14,837 nt of DNA, from NCBI GenBank assembly GCA_937923945.1, contig CALDWC010000017.1:1-14837 (forward strand), written 5' to 3'. This DNA is from an uncultured Treponema sp. (GTDB lineage Bacteria; Spirochaetota; Spirochaetia; Treponematales; Treponemataceae). Of the stretch, positions 1 through 6,625 are shown piece by piece. Made by a program: the position numbers and the translations under genes. Below the pieces are notes generated by a model. That model saw only the letters and a program-made list of their open reading frames with translations. It had not been told where the DNA came from and searched no databases. Each line of letters opens with the position of its first letter. Position 1 is the stretch's first letter.

Positions 1-146
1 CCTTTAATCAGCGTTTCCTTAAATATAAACATTCCATAGTATAATAAATTACATAATTTAGGCAATCGTATAAACTTGAATAATTTTATAAAAACGACTT
101 CGCGATTGTTCATGCATCATGAGTGTAGGGTAGTGCAGTCGTATCC

Positions 147-175
147 TTGCTAAAAGTTTGATTTCGGAGTATAGT
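147..175 (+). promoter_or_regulatory. Sigma-70-type promoter for the yggS gene, possibly leaderless
   Basis: TTGCTA (147-152), a 17-bp spacer, then TATAGT (170-175). The ATG of the downstream gene begins at 183, only 7 nt after the -10, so transcription would start at or next to the start codon. A GGAG at 166-169 lies inside the spacer and would not be transcribed, so it is unlikely to serve as an RBS. Seen by eye; not tested. Confidence 0.55.
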
Positions 176-182
176 ACACCAT

Positions 183-881
183 ATGGAAACCATACAACAA
201 AACTTGGAACACATTCGGGAGCGGATGGCTGTCGCTTGTGCGCGTTCGGGGCGAAAACCGGAGGATGTACAATTACTACTCGCAACGAAAACGGTGCCGC
301 CGCAGATTATTATGGAAGCGTTTGCGTGCGGCGCAACCCTCATCGGTGAAAACCGTGTACAGGAAGTACTTGAAAAATATGATGCGCTACAAGCGGTTCC
401 GCATGAAAGTCATTTTATCGGGCATCTCCAGAGTAATAAAATAAAAAGTATTATTGATAAAGTTACTTGCATTGAATCCGTTGATACGCTTGAACTTGCT
501 CAAAAATTGCACAACCGGTTACACGAGCAATCCCGCACGATGGATATTTTTCTTGAGGTAAATACATCCGGTGAAGTTTCAAAATACGGCTGTCACCCGG
601 ATGCGGTGCTATCTCTCGTTGAACAAATCTCGCAACTTTCGGCTTTGCGTATTCGCGGGTTGATGACTATCGGCGCTTTAACCGATGACGAAAAAAAGGT
701 GCGCGCCTGTTTTGCATTACTTCGGTTGCTTGCGGAAAAAATTAATGCACAAAAAACGGCAGTGCGGATCCATACGCTTTCGATGGGAATGTCGGGCGAT
801 TTTGAATGGGCAATTGAAGAAGGCGCGACCGAAGTGAGAATAGGGTCGGCAGTGTTCGGTGCCCGTTCTAACAAAAACTGA
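183..881 (+). CDS. yggS: YggS/PLPBP-family pyridoxal phosphate homeostasis protein
   Basis: A 232-residue cytosolic protein of the YggS/PROSC family, which binds PLP on a single-domain alanine-racemase-like TIM barrel and buffers vitamin B6 and amino-acid pools rather than catalysing a known reaction. Visible family signatures are LLLATKTV near residues 31-38 with the PLP-binding lysine at K36, GENRVQE near 55-61, FIGHLQSNK at 78-86, EVNTSGEVSK at 125-134, RGLMTIG at 158-164, and the phosphate-binding C-terminal stretch around LSMGMSGDFEWA to RIGSAVFG (199-226). Length matches the family. The ATG at 183 is chosen because the protein begins at the usual family point and a promoter ends 7 nt upstream. 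The next gene starts 8 nt after the stop, so the two are probably co-transcribed. Identification is secure; the physiological role in this organism is inferred. Confidence 0.95.
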   Translation: METIQQNLEHIRERMAVACARSGRKPEDVQLLLATKTVPPQIIMEAFACGATLIGENRVQEVLEKYDALQAVPHESHFIGHLQSNKIKSIIDKVTCIESVDTLELAQKLHNRLHEQSRTMDIFLEVNTSGEVSKYGCHPDAVLSLVEQISQLSALRIRGLMTIGALTDDEKKVRACFALLRLLAEKINAQKTAVRIHTLSMGMSGDFEWAIEEGATEVRIGSAVFGARSNKN

Positions 882-889
882 TCGCTGAA

Positions 890-1807
890 ATGCACTCACT
901 GTTTACGGACGATGAATGGAAAAAAGCCGAATCCGTTTTCCATTCGCCGCTCCTACAAGCCTTAGTTAAAAAAGATGCACGGCGCTTGGACGTTTTAACG
1001 GAGTTTTTTTCCGCGCATGCCGTTCCCTACAAAGTTGTCCGGTTAAAGCAGTATCGCCATTGTGTTGTGACATTTGATAAACGCTTTTATTCACCGAACG
1101 GCGAAACTAAAACGCTGATTGCACATTACGATCGGGTAGGAAATGAGTTCGGCGCAAATGACAATTCGAGCGCCTGCGTTCAGTTGGCATTTTTTGCAAA
1201 AGAGCTGCTGACCGAAAAAAGTCCTCACAATATTCGGTTTATCTTTACCGACGGTGAAGAACTCAACAATAAAAGTATTGCGACGCAGGGCGCGTTTTTG
1301 CTCGGTGTCGGCTTGCGTGAACTGAATGTACATCGCAGGCAAAACGTTTTTGTATTCGATTTGTGCGGTGCCGGTGATACGCTTATCTTTTCGCAAGCCG
1401 GTATTTTTTCTCGCGATCCGGAAAAAGTGCGGAACGTAAAACGCCTGCAGCAGTTTGCCGTGCAATGTGCCGAAAAAGCGAAGCTGCCGAGTATGATTTT
1501 GCCGACAGGATTCAGCGATAACGCCGGTTTACTGGCAAGCGGGATTACGGCGCAGCTTATCACCGTGTTGCCCGCTACCGAAGCGGTGTCGTTTAAAAAA
1601 GCGCTGGAAACATTGCAGCAAAAACTCTCACCTGAATCATTTACCGAATTGATAAAAAAAAGCATACTGGAAAATACCGTTTATACTTCAATCGAAAAAA
1701 TAAAACCGGCAACGTGGAAACGGATGCACACCACCGCCGATAGTCTTGAAAACTTAACCGTTGATGCCTTTGCTGTAATGCGAAAATATCTTCACGCGCT
1801 AAAATAG
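890..1807 (+). CDS. M28-family zinc metallopeptidase (aminopeptidase-like)
   Basis: A 305-residue protein with the co-catalytic zinc ligand pattern of M28 peptidases: AHYD at 79-81 (H79, catalytic D81), GANDNSSA with D91, DGEE at 121-124 (catalytic E123, metal ligand E124), D157 in FDLCGAGD, and H280 in RMHTTAD close to the C-terminus. FSDNAG at 208-212 is also typical. No signal peptide or membrane segment is evident, so a cytosolic aminopeptidase role is most likely, but the substrate cannot be read from the sequence; some relatives act as glutaminyl cyclases. It starts 8 nt after the yggS stop with no Shine-Dalgarno site, consistent with an operon. The following gap (1808-1854) contains no clear hairpin terminator. 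Confidence 0.88.
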   Translation: MHSLFTDDEWKKAESVFHSPLLQALVKKDARRLDVLTEFFSAHAVPYKVVRLKQYRHCVVTFDKRFYSPNGETKTLIAHYDRVGNEFGANDNSSACVQLAFFAKELLTEKSPHNIRFIFTDGEELNNKSIATQGAFLLGVGLRELNVHRRQNVFVFDLCGAGDTLIFSQAGIFSRDPEKVRNVKRLQQFAVQCAEKAKLPSMILPTGFSDNAGLLASGITAQLITVLPATEAVSFKKALETLQQKLSPESFTELIKKSILENTVYTSIEKIKPATWKRMHTTADSLENLTVDAFAVMRKYLHALK

Positions 1808-1854
1808 CCGACTTGGAAAAACTATAAAAAACTATACTTTTTATGCCAATATCC

Positions 1855-1883
1855 TTGACACACTATGTATATTTGTATATAAT
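1855..1883 (+). promoter_or_regulatory. Perfect consensus sigma-70 promoter of the padR operon
   Basis: TTGACA (1855-1860), exactly 17 bp, TATAAT (1878-1883). Both hexamers match consensus at every base. The ATG of padR is at 1890, six nt after the -10, so the predicted start site coincides with the A of the start codon and the mRNA would be leaderless. No Shine-Dalgarno sequence is present in front of the ATG. Confidence 0.85.
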
Positions 1884-1887
1884 ATAC
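1867..1887. promoter_or_regulatory. Probable PadR operator (inverted repeat over the -10)
   Basis: GTATATT (1867-1873) and AATATAC (1881-1887) are perfect 7-bp inverted arms separated by 7 bp. The site covers part of the spacer and the whole -10 hexamer and ends 2 bp before the padR start codon. PadR proteins are known to bind AT-rich palindromes near their own promoters. Autorepression is therefore a reasonable inference; binding has not been shown. Confidence 0.6.
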
Positions 1888-1889
1888 CT

Positions 1890-2216
1890 ATGTTAAATAA
1901 GCAAGAGATTTTGCGCGGTCTGACCGATACTCTGATTTTAGCGCAACTGTACAAAGGCGACAGCTACGGGTACGAGATAAACAAACGGATTGAAGAAACA
2001 TGTGCCGGAATGTTTAAGCTCACCGAAGCAACCCTTTACACGGCGTTCCGACGCTTGGAAGAAGCGGAACTAGTGAGTTCGTATTGGGGCGACGGCGATA
2101 GAGGAGCAAGACGCCGATACTACAGCATAAGCAAAGCAGGTAAAAAGTTGTACCGCGAAAATGCAGATGACTGGAATTTATTTTCCGCCGCCATCTGTCA
2201 ATTGCTTGAACAATGA
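1890..2216 (+). CDS. PadR-family transcriptional regulator
   Basis: A 108-residue winged-helix protein of the short PadR subfamily. The N-terminal line LRGLTDTLILAQLYKGDSYGYEI (residues 8-30, abridged motif: L-x-L-L-x-x-G-x-x-YGY) and the recognition region LTEATLYTAFRRLEEAELV (44-62) followed by the wing with GARRRYYSIS (72-81) and the C-terminal helix from K84 are classic PadR. These proteins usually act as dimeric repressors responding to envelope stress, antibiotics or small hydrophobic ligands. It is the first gene of an operon with a HAAS-domain protein and a DUF4097 protein, an arrangement common in Firmicutes envelope-response loci. Autoregulation is suggested by the palindrome over its promoter. 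The ligand is unknown. Confidence 0.93.
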   Translation: MLNKQEILRGLTDTLILAQLYKGDSYGYEINKRIEETCAGMFKLTEATLYTAFRRLEEAELVSSYWGDGDRGARRRYYSISKAGKKLYRENADDWNLFSAAICQLLEQ

Positions 2217-2234
2217 TTTTTCGATGAGGATTTT

Positions 2235-2240
2235 AAGGAG
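2235..2240 (+). promoter_or_regulatory. Shine-Dalgarno site that fixes the start of the HAAS-domain gene
   Basis: AAGGAG followed by 7 nt and ATG at 2248. The open frame extends upstream to 2161, but the upstream part overlaps padR in another frame and lacks an RBS, so 2248 is the real start. Confidence 0.85.
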
Positions 2241-2247
2241 AAGCACT

Positions 2248-2925
2248 ATGAACGAAAAAATCAAAAACTATGTTGATCTTCTTTTTGAAGATGTACCGAG
2301 AAGCCAAAAGGCGAATGAACTTCGTAACGAATTATTGTCAAACCTCAATGACCGCTATGAAGCGCTGATTGCCGAAGGAAAAACTGAAAACGAAGCATAC
2401 GGTCTTGCCGTCGCCGAACTGGGAAATGTTGACGAGCTGATAAAAGACCTGATGCCCGATAAGGAAATGCAAGAGCGGGTAAATGCCGAGCGAAAACGGA
2501 AAGCGTTTTTCACTTCGATTGCAATATTTATGTATATTATCAGCTGCGCACTGTTCCCTTTGCTGGATATGCTGGATATTAATGAGAACATCAGTATCAC
2601 CGTATTTTTCCTTATCATTGCCGTAGCAACGGGGCTTTTGATTTATGTGAATATGAGTACTCCCATTGACTTACTGCCGTACCTGAAAAGCACGGATGAT
2701 GATTTTGATACAAACTATCAATCGCGGAATACAAAAAACAGCAGCGCTCATTTTATGCGATCAGTAGAAAACTTTTTTTGGCTCGTCGTGGTTGTTCTGT
2801 ATTTCGGGATTAGTTTCAGTACGGGAGCATGGCAGAGCACGTGGCTTATTTTCCTTGCAGGCGCGGCAATCTGGCAAGGCATTAAACTTATCATGCTATA
2901 TCGCAATGAACGGGGAGAAAAATAA
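2248..2925 (+). CDS. HAAS-domain (DUF1700-like) membrane protein
   Basis: A 225-residue protein with an N-terminal soluble helical HAAS/DUF1700-type domain (about residues 1-70: MNEKIKNYVD start, LRNELLSNLNDRYEAL near 25-40, and AVAELGNVDELIKDL near 54-68), followed by about four membrane segments near 87-107, 117-136, 176-193 and 198-217. In between lies an acidic loop with STDDDFD (148-154). HAAS domains are usually found beside PadR regulators and are thought to couple membrane events to regulation; the mechanism is not established. The start is fixed by AAGGAG at 2235-2240. The gene ends one base before the next ATG, so it is translationally close to the DUF4097 gene. Function beyond an envelope-response accessory role is unknown. 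Confidence 0.85.
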   Translation: MNEKIKNYVDLLFEDVPRSQKANELRNELLSNLNDRYEALIAEGKTENEAYGLAVAELGNVDELIKDLMPDKEMQERVNAERKRKAFFTSIAIFMYIISCALFPLLDMLDINENISITVFFLIIAVATGLLIYVNMSTPIDLLPYLKSTDDDFDTNYQSRNTKNSSAHFMRSVENFFWLVVVVLYFGISFSTGAWQSTWLIFLAGAAIWQGIKLIMLYRNERGEK

Positions 2926-2926
2926 T

Positions 2927-3829
2927 ATGAAGCGGTATCTTATCCTTGCAAGTTTGTGGTTTGCGGTTGCGATTGGTATTATTTATTTTTTAGTGGGCGC
3001 TTTACGATGTGATGCGGGCGGTCCTCAATGTTTCGGTATGAGCAGTACAAGCCTTGTTCGCGAAGAATATTTTAGCGTCGAGGAAATTGACCGCATCGAA
3101 GCAAAATTATATTTTTATGATGTACGCATTTTTCCGACCGACGATGATCGATTCCGCGTTCGAGTGTACGATTATAAAAAAACAAAACACGGAACGGTTC
3201 AAGTGAATGTATCCGATAAAACACTGCACCTTGTATCGGAGCGTAAACAGCCACGCGCCGTTTTCTTTATCGGAATTCAAACGGGAAGTCCTTCCATTGA
3301 AATCGAAGTTCCGAAAAACGCCGTGAAAAGGCTCAACGAAAAAAGCGATCCGCTGCATTTGTGTGCGATTTCCGTTGAGAGTAGTTCTTTCGATATTTCG
3401 CTTGAAAACATTGTTGTCGGCAATGTCGACATTGCAACAAAGAGCGGCGATATTCGCCTCCATGACTGCACCGTTAAAAATAATTTTGCCTGTGTTACGA
3501 CATCGGGCGATATACGGGGAACGGCATCTTTCAATAATTTTACCATTACCACACGATCCGGTGATTGCCGACTGGATCTGATCTCCGAACCGATAGGCGA
3601 ATCGTCGTTTGAAAGCAGCTCGGGCGATTTTCGCGTACGGCTTCCGGAGTCAATCAGCGGTTTTACGGTACACTTCCATTCCCACTCAGGCGACTACCGA
3701 AATCGCTTTACCGGAGTTTCGGCGGAGAAAAACACCGATGATCGATATAAGGACGGCGGAGCAACGATAAACATCAAAACAAGCTCGGGAGATTGTACAA
3801 TCGGGAAAATGGATGTATTGACTTTTTAG
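2927..3829 (+). CDS. DUF4097 (SGD-repeat beta-helix) membrane-anchored protein
   Basis: A 300-residue protein with one N-terminal hydrophobic segment (about residues 4-25) that serves as a membrane anchor or uncleaved signal, then a long beta-strand-rich domain. Six SGD motifs mark the turns of the repeat, at residues 173-175, 193-195, 211-213, 232-234, 254-256 and 287-289, the hallmark of DUF4097 'putative adhesin' proteins that form a right-handed beta-helix. The frame is open further upstream, but ATG 2927 follows GGGGAG (2912-2917) with 9-nt spacing and lies just after the previous stop, so it is preferred. Within the PadR/HAAS/DUF4097 operon it is probably the extracytoplasmic sensor or effector, analogous to LiaX-type proteins. 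This role is inferred. The 3' end carries the -35 of the carD promoter. Confidence 0.85.
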   Translation: MKRYLILASLWFAVAIGIIYFLVGALRCDAGGPQCFGMSSTSLVREEYFSVEEIDRIEAKLYFYDVRIFPTDDDRFRVRVYDYKKTKHGTVQVNVSDKTLHLVSERKQPRAVFFIGIQTGSPSIEIEVPKNAVKRLNEKSDPLHLCAISVESSSFDISLENIVVGNVDIATKSGDIRLHDCTVKNNFACVTTSGDIRGTASFNNFTITTRSGDCRLDLISEPIGESSFESSSGDFRVRLPESISGFTVHFHSHSGDYRNRFTGVSAEKNTDDRYKDGGATINIKTSSGDCTIGKMDVLTF

Positions 3830-3846
3830 CTTTAATTCGGTATAGT
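3818..3846 (+). promoter_or_regulatory. Promoter of the carD gene, -35 inside the previous gene, probably leaderless
   Basis: TTGACT (3818-3823), 17-bp spacer, TATAGT (3841-3846). The -35 lies in the last codons of the DUF4097 gene. The carD ATG at 3855 is 8 nt past the -10, with no Shine-Dalgarno sequence between, so the leader would be zero to two nucleotides long. Confidence 0.7.
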
Positions 3847-3854
3847 AAACCGCA

Positions 3855-4427
3855 ATGTCAAAAAAACTTTTATTCAAAGTAAACGATACACTTGTGTATC
3901 CGGGACAAGGGGTCGGTCGCGTTACTGAAATTTCAAATATGGAAGTTGACGGCAAGACTATTCAGTATTATGTAGTATTATTACCTGAAATTGAAATGAC
4001 CGTACTTATTCCGATCGAGCGTGCTGAAGAGCGGGGACTTCGTTCCATTGTTTCAAAAAAAGAAGCGGAACAAGCACTTGAATTTTTATCCGAAGAACCG
4101 GATACAATGCCAAGTGATTGGAAAGCACGCTATCAAATGAATATGGATCTTTTCAAAAGCGGGAAAGTTTTGGATGTTTGTTCGGTTATTCGTACCTTGT
4201 ATCATCGCGGGAAAATAAAAGAGCTGCCAATTCAAGAGAAAAAATTGTATGAAAATGCGTATAAAATTTTCCAAGATGAAATCACTGCTGTTCTCAAAAT
4301 AACGGCAGAGGAAGCGGAGATGAAAATACACAAAGCATTGGAACCGTTTCCCGAAAATGAAAAAGCAGCGGAGTACAGCGACGACATTGATGACGATATT
4401 TTTGAAGATGATGAATTTGACGACTAG
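3855..4427 (+). CDS. carD: CarD-family transcriptional regulator (RNA polymerase-binding)
   Basis: A 190-residue protein with an N-terminal CarD/TRCF RNA-polymerase-interaction domain (about residues 7-65; FKVNDTLVYPGQGVGRVTEI at 7-26, then YYVVLLPEIEMTVLIPIERAEERGLR) and a helical C-terminal DNA-contacting domain (about 68-165, including VLDVCSVIRTLYHR at 105-118). The tail from about 174 is extremely acidic, with runs of D and E to the last residue. CarD binds the RNA polymerase beta subunit and stabilises open promoter complexes, often at rRNA promoters. A leaderless-type promoter drives it, and ispDF starts only 16 nt after its stop, so the two are likely co-transcribed. The acidic tail may modulate DNA or polymerase binding, which is inference. 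Confidence 0.93.
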   Translation: MSKKLLFKVNDTLVYPGQGVGRVTEISNMEVDGKTIQYYVVLLPEIEMTVLIPIERAEERGLRSIVSKKEAEQALEFLSEEPDTMPSDWKARYQMNMDLFKSGKVLDVCSVIRTLYHRGKIKELPIQEKKLYENAYKIFQDEITAVLKITAEEAEMKIHKALEPFPENEKAAEYSDDIDDDIFEDDEFDD

Positions 4428-4443
4428 TTTTTAATATAGCTCC

Positions 4444-5748
4444 ATGACAACGTATTCCGTTATTTTGTGCAGTGCCGGAAACTCAACGCGATTTGGTGCA
4501 GGCGTAAAAAAAGAATATCTGCCGTTGCGGTTATTCTTGCCGGCAGATTCTGATTTGCCGGAAGCGGCTGTGCCGGATACGGTATCCGTCCTTTCCGCCT
4601 GCGTTAGCAAATTTTTGACTTTCACTGCAATAAAAAATATCGTGATTGTGATTCCGCAAGGGCAGGCGGAAACCGCAAAAAAACTCCTGCAAGCCGACAC
4701 CGGAATATCCGTCCCCGTTTTCCCGAATGACAGCCAAACCGGTTTTGCCGAATTGAAAACCGGCGCAGCGATTTTTTTGGTAAGCGGCGGAAAAACGCGA
4801 CAAGCATCGGTTTTTGAAGGTTTAAAGTTTTTACAGAGCTTAGCCGATTCTCGAAAAACCGAATACGTGTTCATCCACGATGCCGCCCGTCCTTTTTTTT
4901 CGCCTGAACTGATAAATCGTATGTTTGAAAAATTAGCGGTTGCGGATGCGGTGATTCCGGGCGTGCCGTCCGTCGATACGCAAAAACGCATCGGTGAAGA
5001 TTCTTGTGTTGCCGAACATCTCGTGCGGAGCGACATTCGTGCGGTACAAACACCGCAAGCATTCAAAACGGAAGAAATTTATACCGCACATCGGAAGGCA
5101 ATTTTCGAAAAACAATACACTGATGACAGCGAAGTTTTTTTTGATACATTCCCCGAAAAAAAAATTTTAGTGATTGAGGGGGAGCTTTCAAACAAAAAAA
5201 TTACCTATTCGAGCGATGCTCCGAATATGAATGTGCTTTCGAAAAATCGAGCGGAACCGAACGTTCGAATCGGTTTTGGCTACGACATTCACCGACTAGC
5301 AGCCGGCAAGCCGTGTATACTCGGCGGTGTGCAGCTTAAAAGCGAAAAAGGTTTTATCGCACACTCGGATGGTGATGTGCTTCTCCACGCAATTACCGAT
5401 GCCCTTTTAGGAGCGGCGGGCTTTTCGGATATCGGCGAACTTTTTCCTCCGAGCGATCCGACGTGGAAAAATGCAAATTCGGGAGAACTGTTGAAAAAAG
5501 CGTGGGCGCTTTGTAATCAAGACGGTAGGTACCGCATCCAAAACTTGGATTGCGTTCTCGTGATGGAAGCGCCGAAACTTTTGCCCTACCGAGATGCGAT
5601 TCGCCGTTCAATCGCAGCTTTGTTGGATATCGAAAAAGAGCAAGTTTTTGTGAAAGCAAAAACCGCGGAAAAAACGGGAGCGGTCGGAAAAGAAAAAGCC
5701 GTTGAAGCCTTTGCTACTGTTCTGGTTACGGTGCGGCACTTATTGTAA
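4444..5748 (+). CDS. ispDF: Fused IspD/IspF: MEP cytidylyltransferase and MEcPP synthase
   Basis: A 434-residue bifunctional enzyme of the non-mevalonate isoprenoid pathway. Residues 1-260 are IspD, which makes CDP-methylerythritol from MEP and CTP: nucleotide-binding ILCSAGNSTRFG (7-18) with basic KKEY (22-25), GGKTRQASVFEGL (115-127), HDAARPF (145-151), and VQTPQAFK (201-208). Residues 274-434 are IspF, which forms the cyclodiphosphate: RIGFGYDIH with metal ligands D281 and H283, HSDGDVLLH (307-315) with H315 as third ligand, GAAGFSDIGELFPPSDP, and KAKTAEKTG (404-412). The order D then F matches known bifunctional enzymes. IspD carries an extra stretch near residues 29-50 after the CTP loop. 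There is no RBS; a TATAGC lies 3 nt before the ATG but no good -35, so read-through from carD is likely. Confidence 0.95.
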   Translation: MTTYSVILCSAGNSTRFGAGVKKEYLPLRLFLPADSDLPEAAVPDTVSVLSACVSKFLTFTAIKNIVIVIPQGQAETAKKLLQADTGISVPVFPNDSQTGFAELKTGAAIFLVSGGKTRQASVFEGLKFLQSLADSRKTEYVFIHDAARPFFSPELINRMFEKLAVADAVIPGVPSVDTQKRIGEDSCVAEHLVRSDIRAVQTPQAFKTEEIYTAHRKAIFEKQYTDDSEVFFDTFPEKKILVIEGELSNKKITYSSDAPNMNVLSKNRAEPNVRIGFGYDIHRLAAGKPCILGGVQLKSEKGFIAHSDGDVLLHAITDALLGAAGFSDIGELFPPSDPTWKNANSGELLKKAWALCNQDGRYRIQNLDCVLVMEAPKLLPYRDAIRRSIAALLDIEKEQVFVKAKTAEKTGAVGKEKAVEAFATVLVTVRHLL

Positions 5749-5781
5749 CATTTTTGCTGCTTATGTTGTTTTATAGCGTCT

Positions 5782-6609
5782 ATGACTGTGAAAAAAATTA
5801 TGCATTTATTTTATCTTTTTTTTGTTTATGCAACAATTGGTTGGATTATTGAAGTTATTTTTCATGCGGTGAACGTCGGGCAATTTGTGAACAGAGGCTT
5901 TTTAGCGGGAGCATATTGTCCGATTTACGGTTTCGGAATGCTTTTTGTGTTGTGGTTTTTGCATCCGTATATGGATAGTCCGTGGCGTCTTTTTTTGTTT
6001 TCCATTATTATAACAACGCTCATTGAATTAGTGGGCGGTTTTCTTTTGGAGTTTTTTTTCCATAACCGCTGGTGGGATTATTCGGATGTACCTTTTAATT
6101 TTAAAGGATATAATTGTGTCCGATTTTCACTGTACTGGGGGTTTGCGGCTTTGATTGCGGTTAAATTTGTTCATCCCGTTGTTGAAAAATTTTATGATGT
6201 GTTGCCGCATTTTGTTATGTATCCGCTTTTAAGCGTGTTATTTTGTGTTATTATTGTGGACAGTATTATCACTAATATCGGCGTTTTAAATATGAATCAT
6301 GAGCTTGCGGAGTTGCATGCTATTTCCAACAAAATTGAATCGTTTTCCGACAATTTCGGAGAGCGTATTGCAGATCAGGTTTTTCGCTCACAGGAAGCAA
6401 AAAAAGTTTTGAATAAAAAATTCAATGAAAGAATGGACGCTTTTTCTAAAAAGCATTCTCGTTTCTTGAAAGCGTTTCCCCGGCTTGAATCCAAAGAACA
6501 CAAAGGCTTTTTTAAGCAGGCAAAGGAAAAACTGCGCGGTGTGGAAACTCAAAAAAAACAAAATGAGAATAGTGAAAATAACGGCGCGGATGAAAAACAG
6601 TCGCGGTAA
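5782..6609 (+). CDS. CmpB-type integral membrane protein (PF06541, putative ABC-transporter type IV) with charged tail
   Basis: A 275-residue protein. Residues 1-165 hold about five hydrophobic segments (near 7-27, 40-60, 69-92, 117-131 and 144-164) with the family signature GWIIEV (20-25), NRGFLAGAYCPIYGFG (37-52) and WWDYSDVPFNFKGY (97-110). The domain is catalogued as a putative ABC-transporter type IV component, but no ATPase is nearby and the function is unknown. The C-terminal 105 residues are soluble, highly charged and probably helical, ending in a low-complexity Q/N/E/K stretch. It starts 33 nt after ispDF with no Shine-Dalgarno site; a TATAGC lies 4 nt upstream of the ATG without a matching -35. 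The MATE gene begins 16 nt after its stop, so the pair is probably one transcript. Confidence 0.8.
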   Translation: MTVKKIMHLFYLFFVYATIGWIIEVIFHAVNVGQFVNRGFLAGAYCPIYGFGMLFVLWFLHPYMDSPWRLFLFSIIITTLIELVGGFLLEFFFHNRWWDYSDVPFNFKGYNCVRFSLYWGFAALIAVKFVHPVVEKFYDVLPHFVMYPLLSVLFCVIIVDSIITNIGVLNMNHELAELHAISNKIESFSDNFGERIADQVFRSQEAKKVLNKKFNERMDAFSKKHSRFLKAFPRLESKEHKGFFKQAKEKLRGVETQKKQNENSENNGADEKQSR

Positions 6610-6625
6610 TACCTGATTTACATAT

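Noticed and set aside
2161..2247. Upstream extension of the HAAS-domain gene frame
   Set aside because: It overlaps padR, has no RBS, and a clear AAGGAG precedes ATG 2248.
2792..2926. Upstream extension of the DUF4097 gene frame
   Set aside because: It lies inside the HAAS-domain gene; ATG 2927 has an RBS and places the hydrophobic anchor at the N-terminus.
4417..4440. TTGACG followed by TATAGC before ispDF as a promoter
   Set aside because: The spacer is only 12 bp, too short for sigma-70, and the -10 would be 3 nt from the ATG.
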